Positions 9,360 to 19,156 of a DNA stretch of 64,000 nt are shown in pieces. This stretch comes from Streptosporangiales bacterium. Lineage in GTDB: Bacteria; Actinomycetota; Actinomycetes; Streptosporangiales; WHST01. A program made the position numbers and the translations under genes. Location of the stretch: the NCBI GenBank assembly GCA_009379825.1, contig WHTA01000013.1:1-64000 (forward strand), given 5' to 3'. The stretch's first letter is position 1. Every line of letters starts with the position of its first letter. A model generated the notes under the pieces. It saw only the letters and a program-made list of their open reading frames with translations, ran no database searches and was not told where the DNA came from.

Positions 9360-10097
9360 ATGGTAACCGGATGGGCACCATTCGGGCGGCGTTGGCCGTG
9401 GCTCGGGGTAGCTGGCTGCCTCATGGTGGCCGCTGTTGTGACCGCCACGCTCCTCGTCCGGGAGCCGCCTGAGGAGCCGCGACCGGGCCCGTTCCCCGGC
9501 TACACGCTGACCACGACCGGCGGCGTCGCCGGCGTCCGGCACACGGTGCAGGTCGATGCAGAAGGCAACGCGCTCTTCGGCGACGAGGGCAACCGCGAGG
9601 ACCCGAACTGCGCGGACGGCTTCACGTACACACTGCAGGTGCGGCGGCTGACGGTGTCCAGGTACGAGTGCGGCACCGGCGGCCCGGCGCCGCTGTTCGA
9701 CGAGATCCGCTCGCTGACCTCCCGCGACCGGCTGCGCCCGCTGGCTGCCGACGTCCCCGCCTTCCGCGGCCTGCGGGTGAAGTACTGGCTGCTCGACGAC
9801 ATCGAGGCGACCGCGCGGGTCACCCCGGCGGGACGGGTCATGGTGGACCGCTCCGACGCGCCCGTACGGCGCGGCGAGCTGGAGCCCAGGACGCTCGACG
9901 CGTACCGACTGCTCTACGCGAAACCGCTCAGCCCGCCGAAGCAGGCGACCGGGTTCGACTGCATCCCCGAGCAGGTGCCCACGTACAAGATCACGCCGAC
10001 CGGCCGGCCGACCACGACCGCGTCGGTCTGCCGGGTCGACGATGTGCGCTGGCTGGCCAGGCTGCAGCTACTGCGCAACGAGATCTACCACGGCTGA
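9360..10097 (+). CDS. Membrane-anchored protein of unknown function
   Basis: Not recognised. The protein has 245 aa with a basic N-terminus and one hydrophobic segment (about residues 13-36, [20 protein letters not shown]), so it is probably anchored with its C-terminal domain outside. Four cysteines in the outer part (within [21 protein letters not shown] and SVCRVDD) could form two disulfides. ATG 9360 is the last plausible start before the anchor. It converges on the GH31 gene with a 13-nt overlap. Confidence 0.6.
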   Translation: MVTGWAPFGRRWPWLGVAGCLMVAAVVTATLLVREPPEEPRPGPFPGYTLTTTGGVAGVRHTVQVDAEGNALFGDEGNREDPNCADGFTYTLQVRRLTVSRYECGTGGPAPLFDEIRSLTSRDRLRPLAADVPAFRGLRVKYWLLDDIEATARVTPAGRVMVDRSDAPVRRGELEPRTLDAYRLLYAKPLSPPKQATGFDCIPEQVPTYKITPTGRPTTTASVCRVDDVRWLARLQLLRNEIYHG

Positions 10098-12319
10098 ACG
10101 GCCGCGGCGATCGGCTGGCTGCCGGCCGCGGTCACCTGCCCGCCTGCCACCTGCACCGACGTCACGGAGCCGTCGAAGCCGACCAGCTCACGCGCGACCG
10201 GCTCCGCATCGTGCACACACAGCTGCCACGGCCGGCCGATCAGGTCGTCCGTGCGCCGCACCCCGTCGTCGACCTCGACCACGGGGATCACCGCGCCGGT
10301 TCGTACAAGTACCGGCATTCGCTCGAGCGACACCTCGACGGTGTGGAAGCCCGGCCCGGTGAACGTCTCGCCGGTGAACCAGTCGCGCCAGGTGCCGGCC
10401 GGCAGGTAGAACCGACGCTGTACGGTCCCCGGCCGGTCGTCGAAGATCGGCGCGGCGAGCAGGTCGGCGCCGAGCAGGAAGGCGTCGTCGGTGCGTACGG
10501 CGACCGGGTCGTCGGGGAACTCCAGGCCGAGCGGCCGCAGCATCGGCCAGCCGCCCGCGGCGGACTCGTGCGCCACCTGCCACAGGTACGGCAGCAGCGC
10601 GTACCGCAGCCTGATCCAGTCTCGGACGATCGCCAGCGCCTCGTCGCCGAACGCCCACGGTTCGCGCGGCCGCAGGCCGTGTGCCCGCATCATCGGCGAC
10701 AGCGCGCCGAACTGCGTCCACCGTACGAACAGCTCCGGGGTGAGCTCCGGTCCGTAGAACCCGCCGACGTCGTGGCTCCACACCCCTGGCGCGGACAGCG
10801 CGTAAGACAGGCCGCCACGCAGCGACGCCTGCATGCCGGCCACCGTGGACTCGGCGTCGCCGCCCCACTGGCCGGGGTACCGCTGCGAGCCGGCCCAGCC
10901 GCTGCGGCCGAACACCAACGGCGAGCGGCCGGTATGGCGGCCGATGACCTCGCTGACCGCGCCGTTGTAGCGCAGCGGGTAGAGGTTGTGGGCGTGGTTC
11001 GGCGGCGTGCCGTCGTACGACACGGCATCGTCGGGCAGGCCCTCGCCGAAGTCGGTCTTGAACACCGCGACGCCGTCGTCGAGGAAGGCCTCGTGCATCG
11101 ACTGCCACCACTCGCGTGCGGCCGGGTTGGTGAAGTCGACGAGTCCCCTGGGCAGGCCGTCCGGGGTGAGCGTCTTCGTCACGCGCGCCGGCTCGCCGTC
11201 CGCGTCGGTCACCAGGTAGCCGAGCCGCTCGGCCTCCGCGTACCTGTGCGACCTGGGGTCGAGGTACGGCAGCTCCCACACCGACAGCCGCAGGCCGAGC
11301 GCGTCGAGCGCCTCGACCAGCTCGCGGCGGTTGCCGAACCGCTCGGTGTTCCAGACGAAGTCGGTGTTGAGCCGGTCGAGCACCAGCCAGTCCGGGTCCA
11401 GGTGGATGACGTCGCACGGCACCTGGTGCTTGCGCAGCCCCTGGCCGACCTCCTCCAGCTCGGCGCGCGAGTGGTACCGGCAGCGGCCGAGCCAGCCGCC
11501 GTACGCCCACAGCGGCGGCACCGGGCCGCGGCCGGTCAGCGCCGTGTACGCGGACAGCCGCTCCTTCGGGGTCGCCGCCGCGACAACGTACAGGTCGACG
11601 GCGGTGTCCGGCACGGTCAGCGCGAGCACGCTCGGCCTGGAATGACCGACGTCGGCGACGACCTGCGCGCCGGTGTTAAGGAAGCCCAGGTAGCCGCGGG
11701 TGGAGTGCCACACCGGCACCGGCTTGTACGCCATCCCGGTGCCGGTGCCGTACGCGTCCTCGTCGGCGGCCAGCTCGAAGTGCACGGTGGTGGCGTCGTC
11801 GTCGGTGGCGAGCACGGCGGGCGCCATCGGGAAGCCGGCCACCTGGCGCAGCCGGTCGGCCGTGCGCAGCAGCACCTCGCCGGTCGCAACGTCGACCACC
11901 TCGACGGCCAGCGACTGCCTGCGCACCCGCACCCGTAGCTGCGCGCTTGCCGCCTCGACCCAGCCGTCGCGCTCCTCGACGGTCACGTCGGACGGCTGCG
12001 GCGCCGCGTCTGTGACGATGCCGAGCCTGGTGCCGTCGTCGGCGTGCGGCCAGGCGTCCGGCGGGGCGATGGTGAGCCGTACGGTGCCGGGCGCGGCCCA
12101 CCGCACCCGGATCTCGTACGCCCGCTCGTCGCCGGTCGGCAGGTCCAGCTCGGGCGGCAGGTTCGGCAGCGTGGTCTCGATCCCCTGCACCTGCGGCGGC
12201 TCACCGGTGAGGTAGCCGGGGCCGCCTGGCAGCTGGGCACACGGCACGGCGCGCACGCCGAGTACGAGCCCGTCCGTCGTCGTGTGTACCTCGGTGACCT
12301 CGCGCAGCAGGTGGCTCAT
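10085..12319 (-). CDS. Glycoside hydrolase family 31, alpha-xylosidase/alpha-glucosidase type
   Basis: Retaining alpha-glycosidase of 744 aa, close to the length of E. coli YicI. The catalytic nucleophile is D423 in VFKTDFGEGLPDD, and the acid/base is probably D488 in GQWGGDAEST. The KTDFGE form resembles YicI-type alpha-xylosidases. No signal peptide is seen, so it acts inside the cell on imported oligosaccharide. The ATG overlaps the GH116 stop (ATGA). It is the last gene of the six-gene sugar operon. Confidence 0.88.
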   Translation of the reverse strand: MSHLLREVTEVHTTTDGLVLGVRAVPCAQLPGGPGYLTGEPPQVQGIETTLPNLPPELDLPTGDERAYEIRVRWAAPGTVRLTIAPPDAWPHADDGTRLGIVTDAAPQPSDVTVEERDGWVEAASAQLRVRVRRQSLAVEVVDVATGEVLLRTADRLRQVAGFPMAPAVLATDDDATTVHFELAADEDAYGTGTGMAYKPVPVWHSTRGYLGFLNTGAQVVADVGHSRPSVLALTVPDTAVDLYVVAAATPKERLSAYTALTGRGPVPPLWAYGGWLGRCRYHSRAELEEVGQGLRKHQVPCDVIHLDPDWLVLDRLNTDFVWNTERFGNRRELVEALDALGLRLSVWELPYLDPRSHRYAEAERLGYLVTDADGEPARVTKTLTPDGLPRGLVDFTNPAAREWWQSMHEAFLDDGVAVFKTDFGEGLPDDAVSYDGTPPNHAHNLYPLRYNGAVSEVIGRHTGRSPLVFGRSGWAGSQRYPGQWGGDAESTVAGMQASLRGGLSYALSAPGVWSHDVGGFYGPELTPELFVRWTQFGALSPMMRAHGLRPREPWAFGDEALAIVRDWIRLRYALLPYLWQVAHESAAGGWPMLRPLGLEFPDDPVAVRTDDAFLLGADLLAAPIFDDRPGTVQRRFYLPAGTWRDWFTGETFTGPGFHTVEVSLERMPVLVRTGAVIPVVEVDDGVRRTDDLIGRPWQLCVHDAEPVARELVGFDGSVTSVQVAGGQVTAAGSQPIAAAVQPW

Positions 12320-14565
12320 GCGGATCCCTTCGTGACCGCGAGCAGCCACCACGCCGCGAGTGGCCGCATGTTCAGTGGGGCACGGAACCTGCCCTCGCCG
12401 TCGACCGCCGCAGGCGTACGGAACTGCAGCCCGGTGCCGCCGTACAGCGTGTTGCGCAGCGCCCCGGCCACGGCCGCGGCCTCGTCGCGCAGGCCGTAGT
12501 GCGCGAGCATCGCGGTGAACAGCCAGCCCGAGCCGAGCAGCACCTCGTTGACCTGCAGCTCCTGGCCGCCGTCGCGTTCGTACCTGCGCAGCTGCTCCTC
12601 GGCGACGAGCAGCGGGCCGACGGTGCCGCCGCGATAGCCGGCGAACGCGTACTCGTACGCGGTGCGCAGGTGGTTCGCGATCCGCTCCCTCGGCAGCACG
12701 TCGCCCGCGCCGCAGACGTCCGCGTAGAAGACGCCCATCAGCGAGTCCGGCATGACCGCCTCGGTGTACTTACCCTCGGACGCGGCGCGGAAGTGCGTGC
12801 CGTTCCACAGCTCGCCGAGCACGTCCTGCGCAGCCCGCAGCCGCTCGTGGTCGCCGAGCACCGCCCACAGCCCGGCGTACAGCGACGCCACGTACGTGGA
12901 GTGGCCGCGCAGCCCGAGGTTGTCCCAGGTGCTGTCGCCGAACTCGTCGTGCCTCGGCACCGCGTCGTCGCCGGCCACGGCCGCCGCCGCGGTCCGCAGC
13001 CGCTGCCAGGTCGTGTCGTCCGGCCGGCGGCCGGTGAGCCTGTGGTGCGCGAGGGTGGCGAGCACGTACGCCGGGTTCAGGTCGCGCCAGGTGTTCGGGT
13101 CGTCGCGCATCACGTACCCGTTCACCCGGACGAACGGGTCTTCGGCGGCGCAGCCGAGGTCGTGCGGCATCCGGTCCGCGACGAGGACCTGCCGCGGCTG
13201 CGCGGGACGGTAGACCGGGCGCCTGGTCTCGACCGCCGCGTCGAGGGTGCGGCCGAGGTCGGCGAAGACCAGGTCAGCCAGCCGCGGCCAGGTCAGCGCG
13301 AGCGCAGGGAACGCGTAGTGCCAGAGGTCGGCGGTGTCGTAGTAGAAATAGCCGTCGTCGAAGCCCTCCAGCACGCCGAAGTGCTCGGCCTGCGCATCGC
13401 GTACCCAGGCGGTGCCCAGCGACGTGACCAGGTTGAGCTCGTTGACGACACAGCCGGCGACCTCGTCGGACCAACCAGCCAGCTCGCCGAGTGCGGCGGT
13501 GTGCCAGGCGTCCAGTCGGCCCAGCCAGTCGTCCGCCTCGGCGAGTGCCCGCGCGGCGACGTCGCTCGCCGGCTGCGCGGCCGCGCCGCGTCGCCAGGGG
13601 CGTCCGGCGCCGAACTTCACCGTCGGCCAGTCGAACGCGACGGCGAACCTGGCCAGCAGGTGGGGCCGGCCCGCCTCTGCGTGCGCGGCCACCGCGCTGC
13701 CGATCGGTTCGTGCCAGTGCGCCTGCCAGCTGTCGTCCGGGGTCACGCCGAGCCGGCCGGTCTCGGCGAACGCGGCCACCACGGCGTCGAGGGTGTAGAG
13801 CTGCTCCGCGTCCGGCACTCCGGTCTCCAGCGGGTGCAGCAGGAACTGCACCTGCCTGGTGTAGTCGCCGGCCGTGCCGCCGGCTACGAGTGCGACGTCG
13901 CCGCACACGTCCTGCGGCTCGTCCGCCACCCGCTCACGCGACTGCACGACGCCGGCGCCCGCCGCCGGCCGGTTCACGTTGCCGGCATGGTGCTGACCCG
14001 GCCAGCTCGCGTCACCACGCGCGTCCGTGGTCACCAGGGACGCCCGCCAGCCGTTCAGGTTCGGCCAGCAGGCCAGCACGTCCACCGCCGGCAGGGTGGC
14101 GCTCTCGATCGGCTCGACGTGCACGTCGAAGACCACCACGGGCAGCCCGGCCAGCTCCTCGTCGCCTGGCACAGCAGGCGTGTACGTGGTCAGCAGCACC
14201 CGGAACGGCGCGTCGTCGAACGTGAACACCTCGTGGTTCATCGGGTGCAGTGCAGCCACCTCGTGGCTGGTCGCCTCGTCGCGGCGCAGCCGCGCGAACC
14301 GCGGTCCGTCCGGCGTGAGCCAGCGGACGGCGAGGAACGCCGCGTCCACGTCCGCGATCGTGTGCATCCCCGGCTGCAGGTGCCAGCGGCTGAACCTGCC
14401 GGTCAGGTCACGGGAGAACGCCGGCCCGCCGACCGGGCCGTGGAACAGGCCGTGCTCCGGGCCGTCGTCGTGGCTGCCCGGCTTCGCCACGTACGCCGCG
14501 GGTGGCACGGCGGCAGCGCGGAACCCGTACCGGCGCGCCCGCGCCAACCGTTCCGACGAGCTCAT
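12316..14565 (-). CDS. Glycoside hydrolase family 116 (GBA2-like) protein
   Basis: Protein of 749 aa with the two-part GH116 architecture. The N-terminal beta domain begins GPVGGPAFSRDLTGRFSRWHL, and the C-terminal helical domain contains DLNPAYVL. Candidate catalytic residues by analogy with TxGH116 are E400 (before GFDDGYFYYDTADLW) and D548 (in DSTWDNLGLRGHS). Family members are beta-glucosidases, beta-xylosidases or beta-N-acetylglucosaminidases. No signal peptide is seen. The ATG overlaps the stop of the upstream permease gene. Pairing with a GH31 alpha-xylosidase-like enzyme suggests sequential trimming of a plant-type oligosaccharide. Confidence 0.8.
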   Translation of the reverse strand: MSSSERLARARRYGFRAAAVPPAAYVAKPGSHDDGPEHGLFHGPVGGPAFSRDLTGRFSRWHLQPGMHTIADVDAAFLAVRWLTPDGPRFARLRRDEATSHEVAALHPMNHEVFTFDDAPFRVLLTTYTPAVPGDEELAGLPVVVFDVHVEPIESATLPAVDVLACWPNLNGWRASLVTTDARGDASWPGQHHAGNVNRPAAGAGVVQSRERVADEPQDVCGDVALVAGGTAGDYTRQVQFLLHPLETGVPDAEQLYTLDAVVAAFAETGRLGVTPDDSWQAHWHEPIGSAVAAHAEAGRPHLLARFAVAFDWPTVKFGAGRPWRRGAAAQPASDVAARALAEADDWLGRLDAWHTAALGELAGWSDEVAGCVVNELNLVTSLGTAWVRDAQAEHFGVLEGFDDGYFYYDTADLWHYAFPALALTWPRLADLVFADLGRTLDAAVETRRPVYRPAQPRQVLVADRMPHDLGCAAEDPFVRVNGYVMRDDPNTWRDLNPAYVLATLAHHRLTGRRPDDTTWQRLRTAAAAVAGDDAVPRHDEFGDSTWDNLGLRGHSTYVASLYAGLWAVLGDHERLRAAQDVLGELWNGTHFRAASEGKYTEAVMPDSLMGVFYADVCGAGDVLPRERIANHLRTAYEYAFAGYRGGTVGPLLVAEEQLRRYERDGGQELQVNEVLLGSGWLFTAMLAHYGLRDEAAAVAGALRNTLYGGTGLQFRTPAAVDGEGRFRAPLNMRPLAAWWLLAVTKGSA

Positions 14566-15386
14566 CCCTTGACGGCTCCCGCCGTCATACCGGCCACGAA
14601 GTAGCGCTGCAGGAAGACGTACGCCACGACGATCGGCAGCGAAGCCACCATCACGCCGGTGAACAGCAGCGGGTAGTTGGTGAGGAACTCGCCGGTGAAG
14701 TCCAGCAGGGCGACCGGCAGCGTCTTCTTGCTCGGCTCCTGTACGAACAGCAGCGGGTACAGCAGGTCGTTCCAGTGGATGACGAACAGGAAGATCGCGG
14801 TGGCCGCGAGCGACGGGCGCGACAACGGCAGCACGACCGAGCGGTAGACCCGCCACGGCCCCGCGCCGTCGACCGACGTCGCCTCGTACAGCTCGCGGGG
14901 CAGCGTACGCATGAACCCGGCGAGGATGAACATCGCGATCGGCAGTGTCATCACGATGTTGATGAGAACCAGGCCGATCCGGCTGTTCAGCAGGCCGAGC
15001 GAGTCGAACAGCACGTACTGCGGGATCATGTTCGCCTGCACGGGCACCGCCATGCCGAGCACCACGAAACCGTAGACGAGACGTCCCGGCCAGCCGGGGA
15101 TGCGCGCGACACCGTACGCGGCGAGGCTCGCGAGGAACAGCGTCAGCGTGACCGAGCAGGCGGTCACGATCGTGCTGTTAAGCAACGCACGGCCGAGGTT
15201 CTCCTGGGTCAGCACGGTGACGTAGTTCTTCGGGCTGAACGACTCGGGCAGGCCGAACGGGGAGTTGAACAGCTCGCCCTGGGTCTTGAAGGTGCCGGTG
15301 AACACGACGATCAACGGCACGATGATGAGCAGCGCGTACACCAGGAGTACGGCGCGGCGACCGAGTTGGTAACCCATCGGCGTCAC
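14562..15386 (-). CDS. Sugar ABC transporter permease, MalG type
   Basis: Inner-membrane permease of 274 aa with about six transmembrane helices. The EAA loop that contacts the ATPase is visible as YEATSVDGAGPWRVYRSVVLPLSRP. The GTG at 15386 overlaps the stop of the MalF-type permease (GTGA); an ATG three codons downstream (15377) is possible. No ATPase gene is in the operon, so a shared MsiK-like ATPase elsewhere probably energises it, as is common in actinomycetes. Confidence 0.88.
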   Translation of the reverse strand: MTPMGYQLGRRAVLLVYALLIIVPLIVVFTGTFKTQGELFNSPFGLPESFSPKNYVTVLTQENLGRALLNSTIVTACSVTLTLFLASLAAYGVARIPGWPGRLVYGFVVLGMAVPVQANMIPQYVLFDSLGLLNSRIGLVLINIVMTLPIAMFILAGFMRTLPRELYEATSVDGAGPWRVYRSVVLPLSRPSLAATAIFLFVIHWNDLLYPLLFVQEPSKKTLPVALLDFTGEFLTNYPLLFTGVMVASLPIVVAYVFLQRYFVAGMTAGAVKG

Positions 15387-16345
15387 ATCCCTGCCTGCGT
15401 CAGCCGTACGGTGCGCCGCTGCAGCCAGGTAACCAGGGCGATGATGATGACGAACAGGATCGACTGGGCGGCGGCGTAGCCGAACTCGGAGTTGGTGAAC
15501 GTCGTGTAGATGCGCGTCGACAGGATGTCCAGCGACCGCTTCGGCGGGTTGCCGCCGAGGCCGAGGATCAGGTCGAACGCCTTGAACGACTGGATCGTGG
15601 TGTACGCGAGCACGATCGCCGTGGCGGGCGCGATCATCGGCCAGGTGACGTACCTGAACTGCTGCCACCGGCCGGCGCCGTCGACGAGCGCAGACTCGTA
15701 CAGCTCCTTCGGCACCTGCTGCAGGCCCGCCACGTAGACCACCATCATCTGGCCCGCGTGGAACCACACCTGGGTCAGCGCGACGAAGTAGATGGCCTTT
15801 GCCGGGTCACCGAGGAACGCACCGTGCCAGGCGTCCAGCCCGATCACGCTCAGCGTCTGGTTGATCAGGCCGAAGTTCGGGTCGTAGATGAACTTCCACA
15901 CGAACGCGACCGACACGCTCGAGAGGATGGTGGGGAAGAAGTACAGCGCGCGCAGCAGCGACGAGGCCCTGGTGGTCTTCACCAGGTACAGCGCGAGCAG
16001 CAGCGCGAGCAGCGTCTGCAGCACGACGACGACCAGCATGAACTTCAGGTTGTTGACCAGCGCCGACGAGAACAGGTCGTCGTTCGTCACCAGCCGACTG
16101 AAGTTGTCCGCCCCCACCGTGTTGTAGTCGGCGCTGATGCCGTCCCAGTCGGTGACTGCGTACTGCACCGCCTGCACCGTGGGGATGGCGAAGAACACCA
16201 CGTACAGCACGAGCGCGGGTACGGGGAACAGGTAGAGCCCAGGATGCACGTGCGCACCGCGGTGCCCCAGCAGCCGGGCGGGCCAGGAGCTGCCCCGCCG
16301 CTCCGGCTCCGGCGGCGCAGCTGGCCGGGTGTCCGTCTTGCTCAC
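15383..16345 (-). CDS. Sugar ABC transporter permease, MalF/UgpA type
   Basis: Permease of 320 aa that partners the MalG-type protein. A hydrophilic, proline-rich N-terminus of about 40 residues precedes six membrane segments. The EAA loop reads YESALVDGAGRWQQFRYVTWPM. The GTG at 16345 overlaps the stop of the binding-protein gene (GTGA). Confidence 0.88.
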   Translation of the reverse strand: MSKTDTRPAAPPEPERRGSSWPARLLGHRGAHVHPGLYLFPVPALVLYVVFFAIPTVQAVQYAVTDWDGISADYNTVGADNFSRLVTNDDLFSSALVNNLKFMLVVVVLQTLLALLLALYLVKTTRASSLLRALYFFPTILSSVSVAFVWKFIYDPNFGLINQTLSVIGLDAWHGAFLGDPAKAIYFVALTQVWFHAGQMMVVYVAGLQQVPKELYESALVDGAGRWQQFRYVTWPMIAPATAIVLAYTTIQSFKAFDLILGLGGNPPKRSLDILSTRIYTTFTNSEFGYAAAQSILFVIIIALVTWLQRRTVRLTQAGM

Positions 16346-17631
16346 TTCCGCCTCTGGTCGGCGATCTTCTCTGCGGCCTGCGCGGCCTTCTCCGGGTCCT
16401 TGCCGCCGACGACCTCGATCGCCGCGTTCTCCACGGCAGCGGCGATGTCGAGGTCGACGAACTGGAAGCGGGGCGCCAGCATCGTCTTCTTCTCCAGCCA
16501 CGGCTCGAGCGCCTTGAGGTCCTTGTTCGTGTACTCGACGCCCTTGATCGTCGAGTGCTGGACGGTGGCGTCGGCGTACTTGACCGCGACCTTCGGGTCC
16601 GACAGATACTCGAGGAACTTCACCGCGGCCGGGGTGTTGTCCGACTTCGTGTTCACCCCGAGGATGAACGTCGCGTTGTGGATCCCCTGGTACTTCGCAT
16701 CCTTCTCCGCGACGGTGATGGGAGCGAGGCAGTCCATCGGGAACTTGGCCCCGACAGCCCGCAGGGCGATGATATGGAACGAGCCGGTCGCGAGCATCGC
16801 CGCCTTCTCGTCCACGAACATCTGCTCGGCGGGCTCGACCTGGGTGCCGGTGGCGTTCTTCTGGAAGTACGGCCGCAGCTGCGCGTACTGCTCGAGGGTG
16901 TGGACGTACCAGTCGTCGGTGGCCTTGTAGTCACCGGCTTCCATCTTGGCGAACATGTCGTCGCTCGGGGCGTTGTTCATCACCATGGAGTTGAGCAGGT
17001 GCCCCGCGTTGCCCGGCTCGCCACCCGGCCAGGCGATCGGGGTGACGCCCTGCGCCTTGAGCTTGCGGCACATGGCGAGGAAGCCGTCCCAGTCGGTCGG
17101 TGGTTCCTCGTAGCCGGCCTTCTGCAACAGGTTCACGTTGTAGACCGGCATGTTGAAGACGTACTGGTAAGGGAAGCCGAGCAGCTCGCCGTCGTGCTTG
17201 CCGGGCGCCGCGAGTTCCTGGTCGTAGTTCTCCGCCCACGGCTGCTTCGACAGATCGGCGTACAGCCCGGCCCCGACCATGTCGACGAACTGCGCGCCGC
17301 GGAACGCGACGAAGACGTCACCGACGTTGCCGCCGCGGATCTGCTGCAGCGCCTTCGACTGGTAGTCGTACGACGGCGAGATGTCCTGGCGTACGGAGAC
17401 CTTCGAGTTGGCCTTGGTGAAGGCATCGATGATGTCGGCGAACGCCTTCTTGTCCTCAGCCCGCCAGTGCGCGAAGGAGAGGTCACCTTCGACGGGGCCT
17501 GTGGTGTCGATGCCCGACGGCTTGTCGTTGCTGCTGCTCCCTGGGCCTGCGCACCCGGCGACCGTCGCGCCCGCGGCCAACGCGCCGAACGCCTGCAGCA
17601 ACCGGCGACGGGTCAGCGAATCGTATGGCAT
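16342..17631 (-). CDS. Sugar ABC transporter substrate-binding lipoprotein
   Basis: Extracellular binding protein of 429 aa, family 1 (MalE-like). The N-terminus carries a twin-arginine-type signal (RRRLLQAFGALAAGATVAGC) with a lipobox cysteine, so it is a Tat-exported lipoprotein. The body contains a FVAFRGAQFVDMVGAGLYADLS segment typical of the family. ATG 17631 is preceded by GAGGAG at a good distance; an upstream GTG lies inside that site. The ligand is probably the oligosaccharide cleaved by the GH31 and GH116 enzymes. Confidence 0.87.
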   Translation of the reverse strand: MPYDSLTRRRLLQAFGALAAGATVAGCAGPGSSSNDKPSGIDTTGPVEGDLSFAHWRAEDKKAFADIIDAFTKANSKVSVRQDISPSYDYQSKALQQIRGGNVGDVFVAFRGAQFVDMVGAGLYADLSKQPWAENYDQELAAPGKHDGELLGFPYQYVFNMPVYNVNLLQKAGYEEPPTDWDGFLAMCRKLKAQGVTPIAWPGGEPGNAGHLLNSMVMNNAPSDDMFAKMEAGDYKATDDWYVHTLEQYAQLRPYFQKNATGTQVEPAEQMFVDEKAAMLATGSFHIIALRAVGAKFPMDCLAPITVAEKDAKYQGIHNATFILGVNTKSDNTPAAVKFLEYLSDPKVAVKYADATVQHSTIKGVEYTNKDLKALEPWLEKKTMLAPRFQFVDLDIAAAVENAAIEVVGGKDPEKAAQAAEKIADQRRK

Positions 17632-17659
17632 GTCCACTCCTCGACTTTGACTTCTGGGT

Positions 17660-19156
17660 TCACCACTCGACGACAGGGATCCCCCGAAGATCCGCGATGG
17701 TGCGCAGCTGTGGCCGCACGTCGGTCCACGCCAGCACCGTGTGATGCGGGAAGCCGCCGGTGACCAACCCGTGCACGAACGGCTCCGCCTCGGTGTCGAG
17801 ACGGACGGCGGCAGTGTTGCCCTGGAACCGGTTCGGCTCCGGCACCGACTCCCCGGACGCGAGCAGCAGGCGCAGCCCGCCAGGGTGCTCTGGATCGTCG
17901 GTGAGCCTGGCCAGCACGACGTCCCCGGTACGCAGCGGGAAGTTCCCCGCCACCCCGATCCGCCTGTTGCAGTGCACGTACTGTGTGGCGTTCGCCGGGT
18001 CGGCCGCGAGCGCGGTCGCCGCGGAGCCGCAGTGCCAGGCGCGGATCACGTTGCGGTCGGCATCCAGGTCGACGGTGTCGACCAGGTAGGTCGTACCTGC
18101 GCCCGCGGCCTCGAGCAACAGCATGGTGAGGGCGCCGTAGACGTCGCGCTCGCACGCCGTCACCGTGCCCTCGTCGGCGAGGCGGGACAGCGACGAGCAC
18201 GGGCACACACCCAGCTCGGTGGGGAACTCCGGCCAGCAGCGCACGGCCAGCGCGTCCAGCCGGTCGTCGCTCGTCCAGGTACGCAACGCGGTGGTCACCG
18301 CAGCCGCGTTCGTCACCTCGTCGGCGTCCAGCTCCCGCAGGCTCGGCCGCGCGTCGCATGCCGCGGAGCGCTCGGCGTCGCGGTCGTCCGGGTCGACCGC
18401 CTCGGTACGGGTGAACGCGTCGTCGAGGTCGAGCCGCTCGACCTCGACGCCGAACAGGTCCCGCACCAGGTCCGCGTCGTAGTCGCACGGCGTGAAACCC
18501 GCGGGTGCGTCGCCGAGCGCACCGATCCGTCGGCCGCGCAGCCGGTCGAGCGCCTGGTGCGCTGTGCGCTCCGCCGCGCGCACGCCTCTCGTCGTCGGCA
18601 GCGGCGGTACGGTGGGCAGCTGGCCGGCGAGCGCGTCGCGCAGCACCTGCTCGACCGCAGGCTCACCCGGGTCGCCGTAGAGCAGCCGGACGCTGCCACC
18701 GGACTGCACGACCGCGTGGCCGAAGAGGTTCGCGCCGCACAGCGAGTTCAGCCACAGCCGGTCGCCGACCGGGCCGGGCTCGCGGAACGCCCACAGCAGT
18801 ACGGGCGCGCGCGTGTCCACGTAGAGGCGCAGTGCGGGGGACGCGTCGGAGAACGAGGCACAGACGTTGACGACCAGGTCGGTCTGGCCGTCCAGGTGGC
18901 CGGCCGCCTGCTCCACGTCGTCCGCGGTCATCACCAGATCGCTCGGCCCGTGGACGTCGGCGCCGAGGTCGGCCAACAGCGTGCGCGCCTGGTCCGCCCG
19001 CTTCGCGGCCTCGTCGACGGCGAACGTCGGCCGCGCGGTGGCGATGACGACGACCCGTGCGCGGGTGTGCGGCACTGCGGGCACGACTGGCACCTCCTTG
19101 GGCCGGTTCGTCTCCACGACAGCTACCGAGCGAGCGATGCGCGGAGGTGTGACCAT
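17660..19156 (-). CDS. L-fucose isomerase-like sugar isomerase-family protein
   Basis: Protein of 498 aa with an FucI/AraA-like fold. The middle segment GVCPCSSLSRLADEGTVTACERDVYGALTMLLLEAAG and the late AWHCGSAATAL (probable metal-ligand histidine) match the pattern of fucose isomerase C-terminal-like proteins. It presumably converts an aldose released by the operon's glycosidases into a ketose. The ATG at 19156 has AGGA about 6 nt upstream. It is the first gene of the operon, facing the DeoR regulator across 66 bp. The exact reaction cannot be assigned. Confidence 0.65.
   Translation of the reverse strand: MVTPPRIARSVAVVETNRPKEVPVVPAVPHTRARVVVIATARPTFAVDEAAKRADQARTLLADLGADVHGPSDLVMTADDVEQAAGHLDGQTDLVVNVCASFSDASPALRLYVDTRAPVLLWAFREPGPVGDRLWLNSLCGANLFGHAVVQSGGSVRLLYGDPGEPAVEQVLRDALAGQLPTVPPLPTTRGVRAAERTAHQALDRLRGRRIGALGDAPAGFTPCDYDADLVRDLFGVEVERLDLDDAFTRTEAVDPDDRDAERSAACDARPSLRELDADEVTNAAAVTTALRTWTSDDRLDALAVRCWPEFPTELGVCPCSSLSRLADEGTVTACERDVYGALTMLLLEAAGAGTTYLVDTVDLDADRNVIRAWHCGSAATALAADPANATQYVHCNRRIGVAGNFPLRTGDVVLARLTDDPEHPGGLRLLLASGESVPEPNRFQGNTAAVRLDTEAEPFVHGLVTGGFPHHTVLAWTDVRPQLRTIADLRGIPVVEW

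Noticed and set aside
9668-11938. 756-codon plus-strand frame over the GH31 gene
   Set aside because: Antisense to a gene with intact GH31 catalytic motifs; low-complexity Arg/Val/His composition.
12499-14604. 701-codon plus-strand frame over the GH116 gene
   Set aside because: Antisense shadow of a motif-bearing gene.
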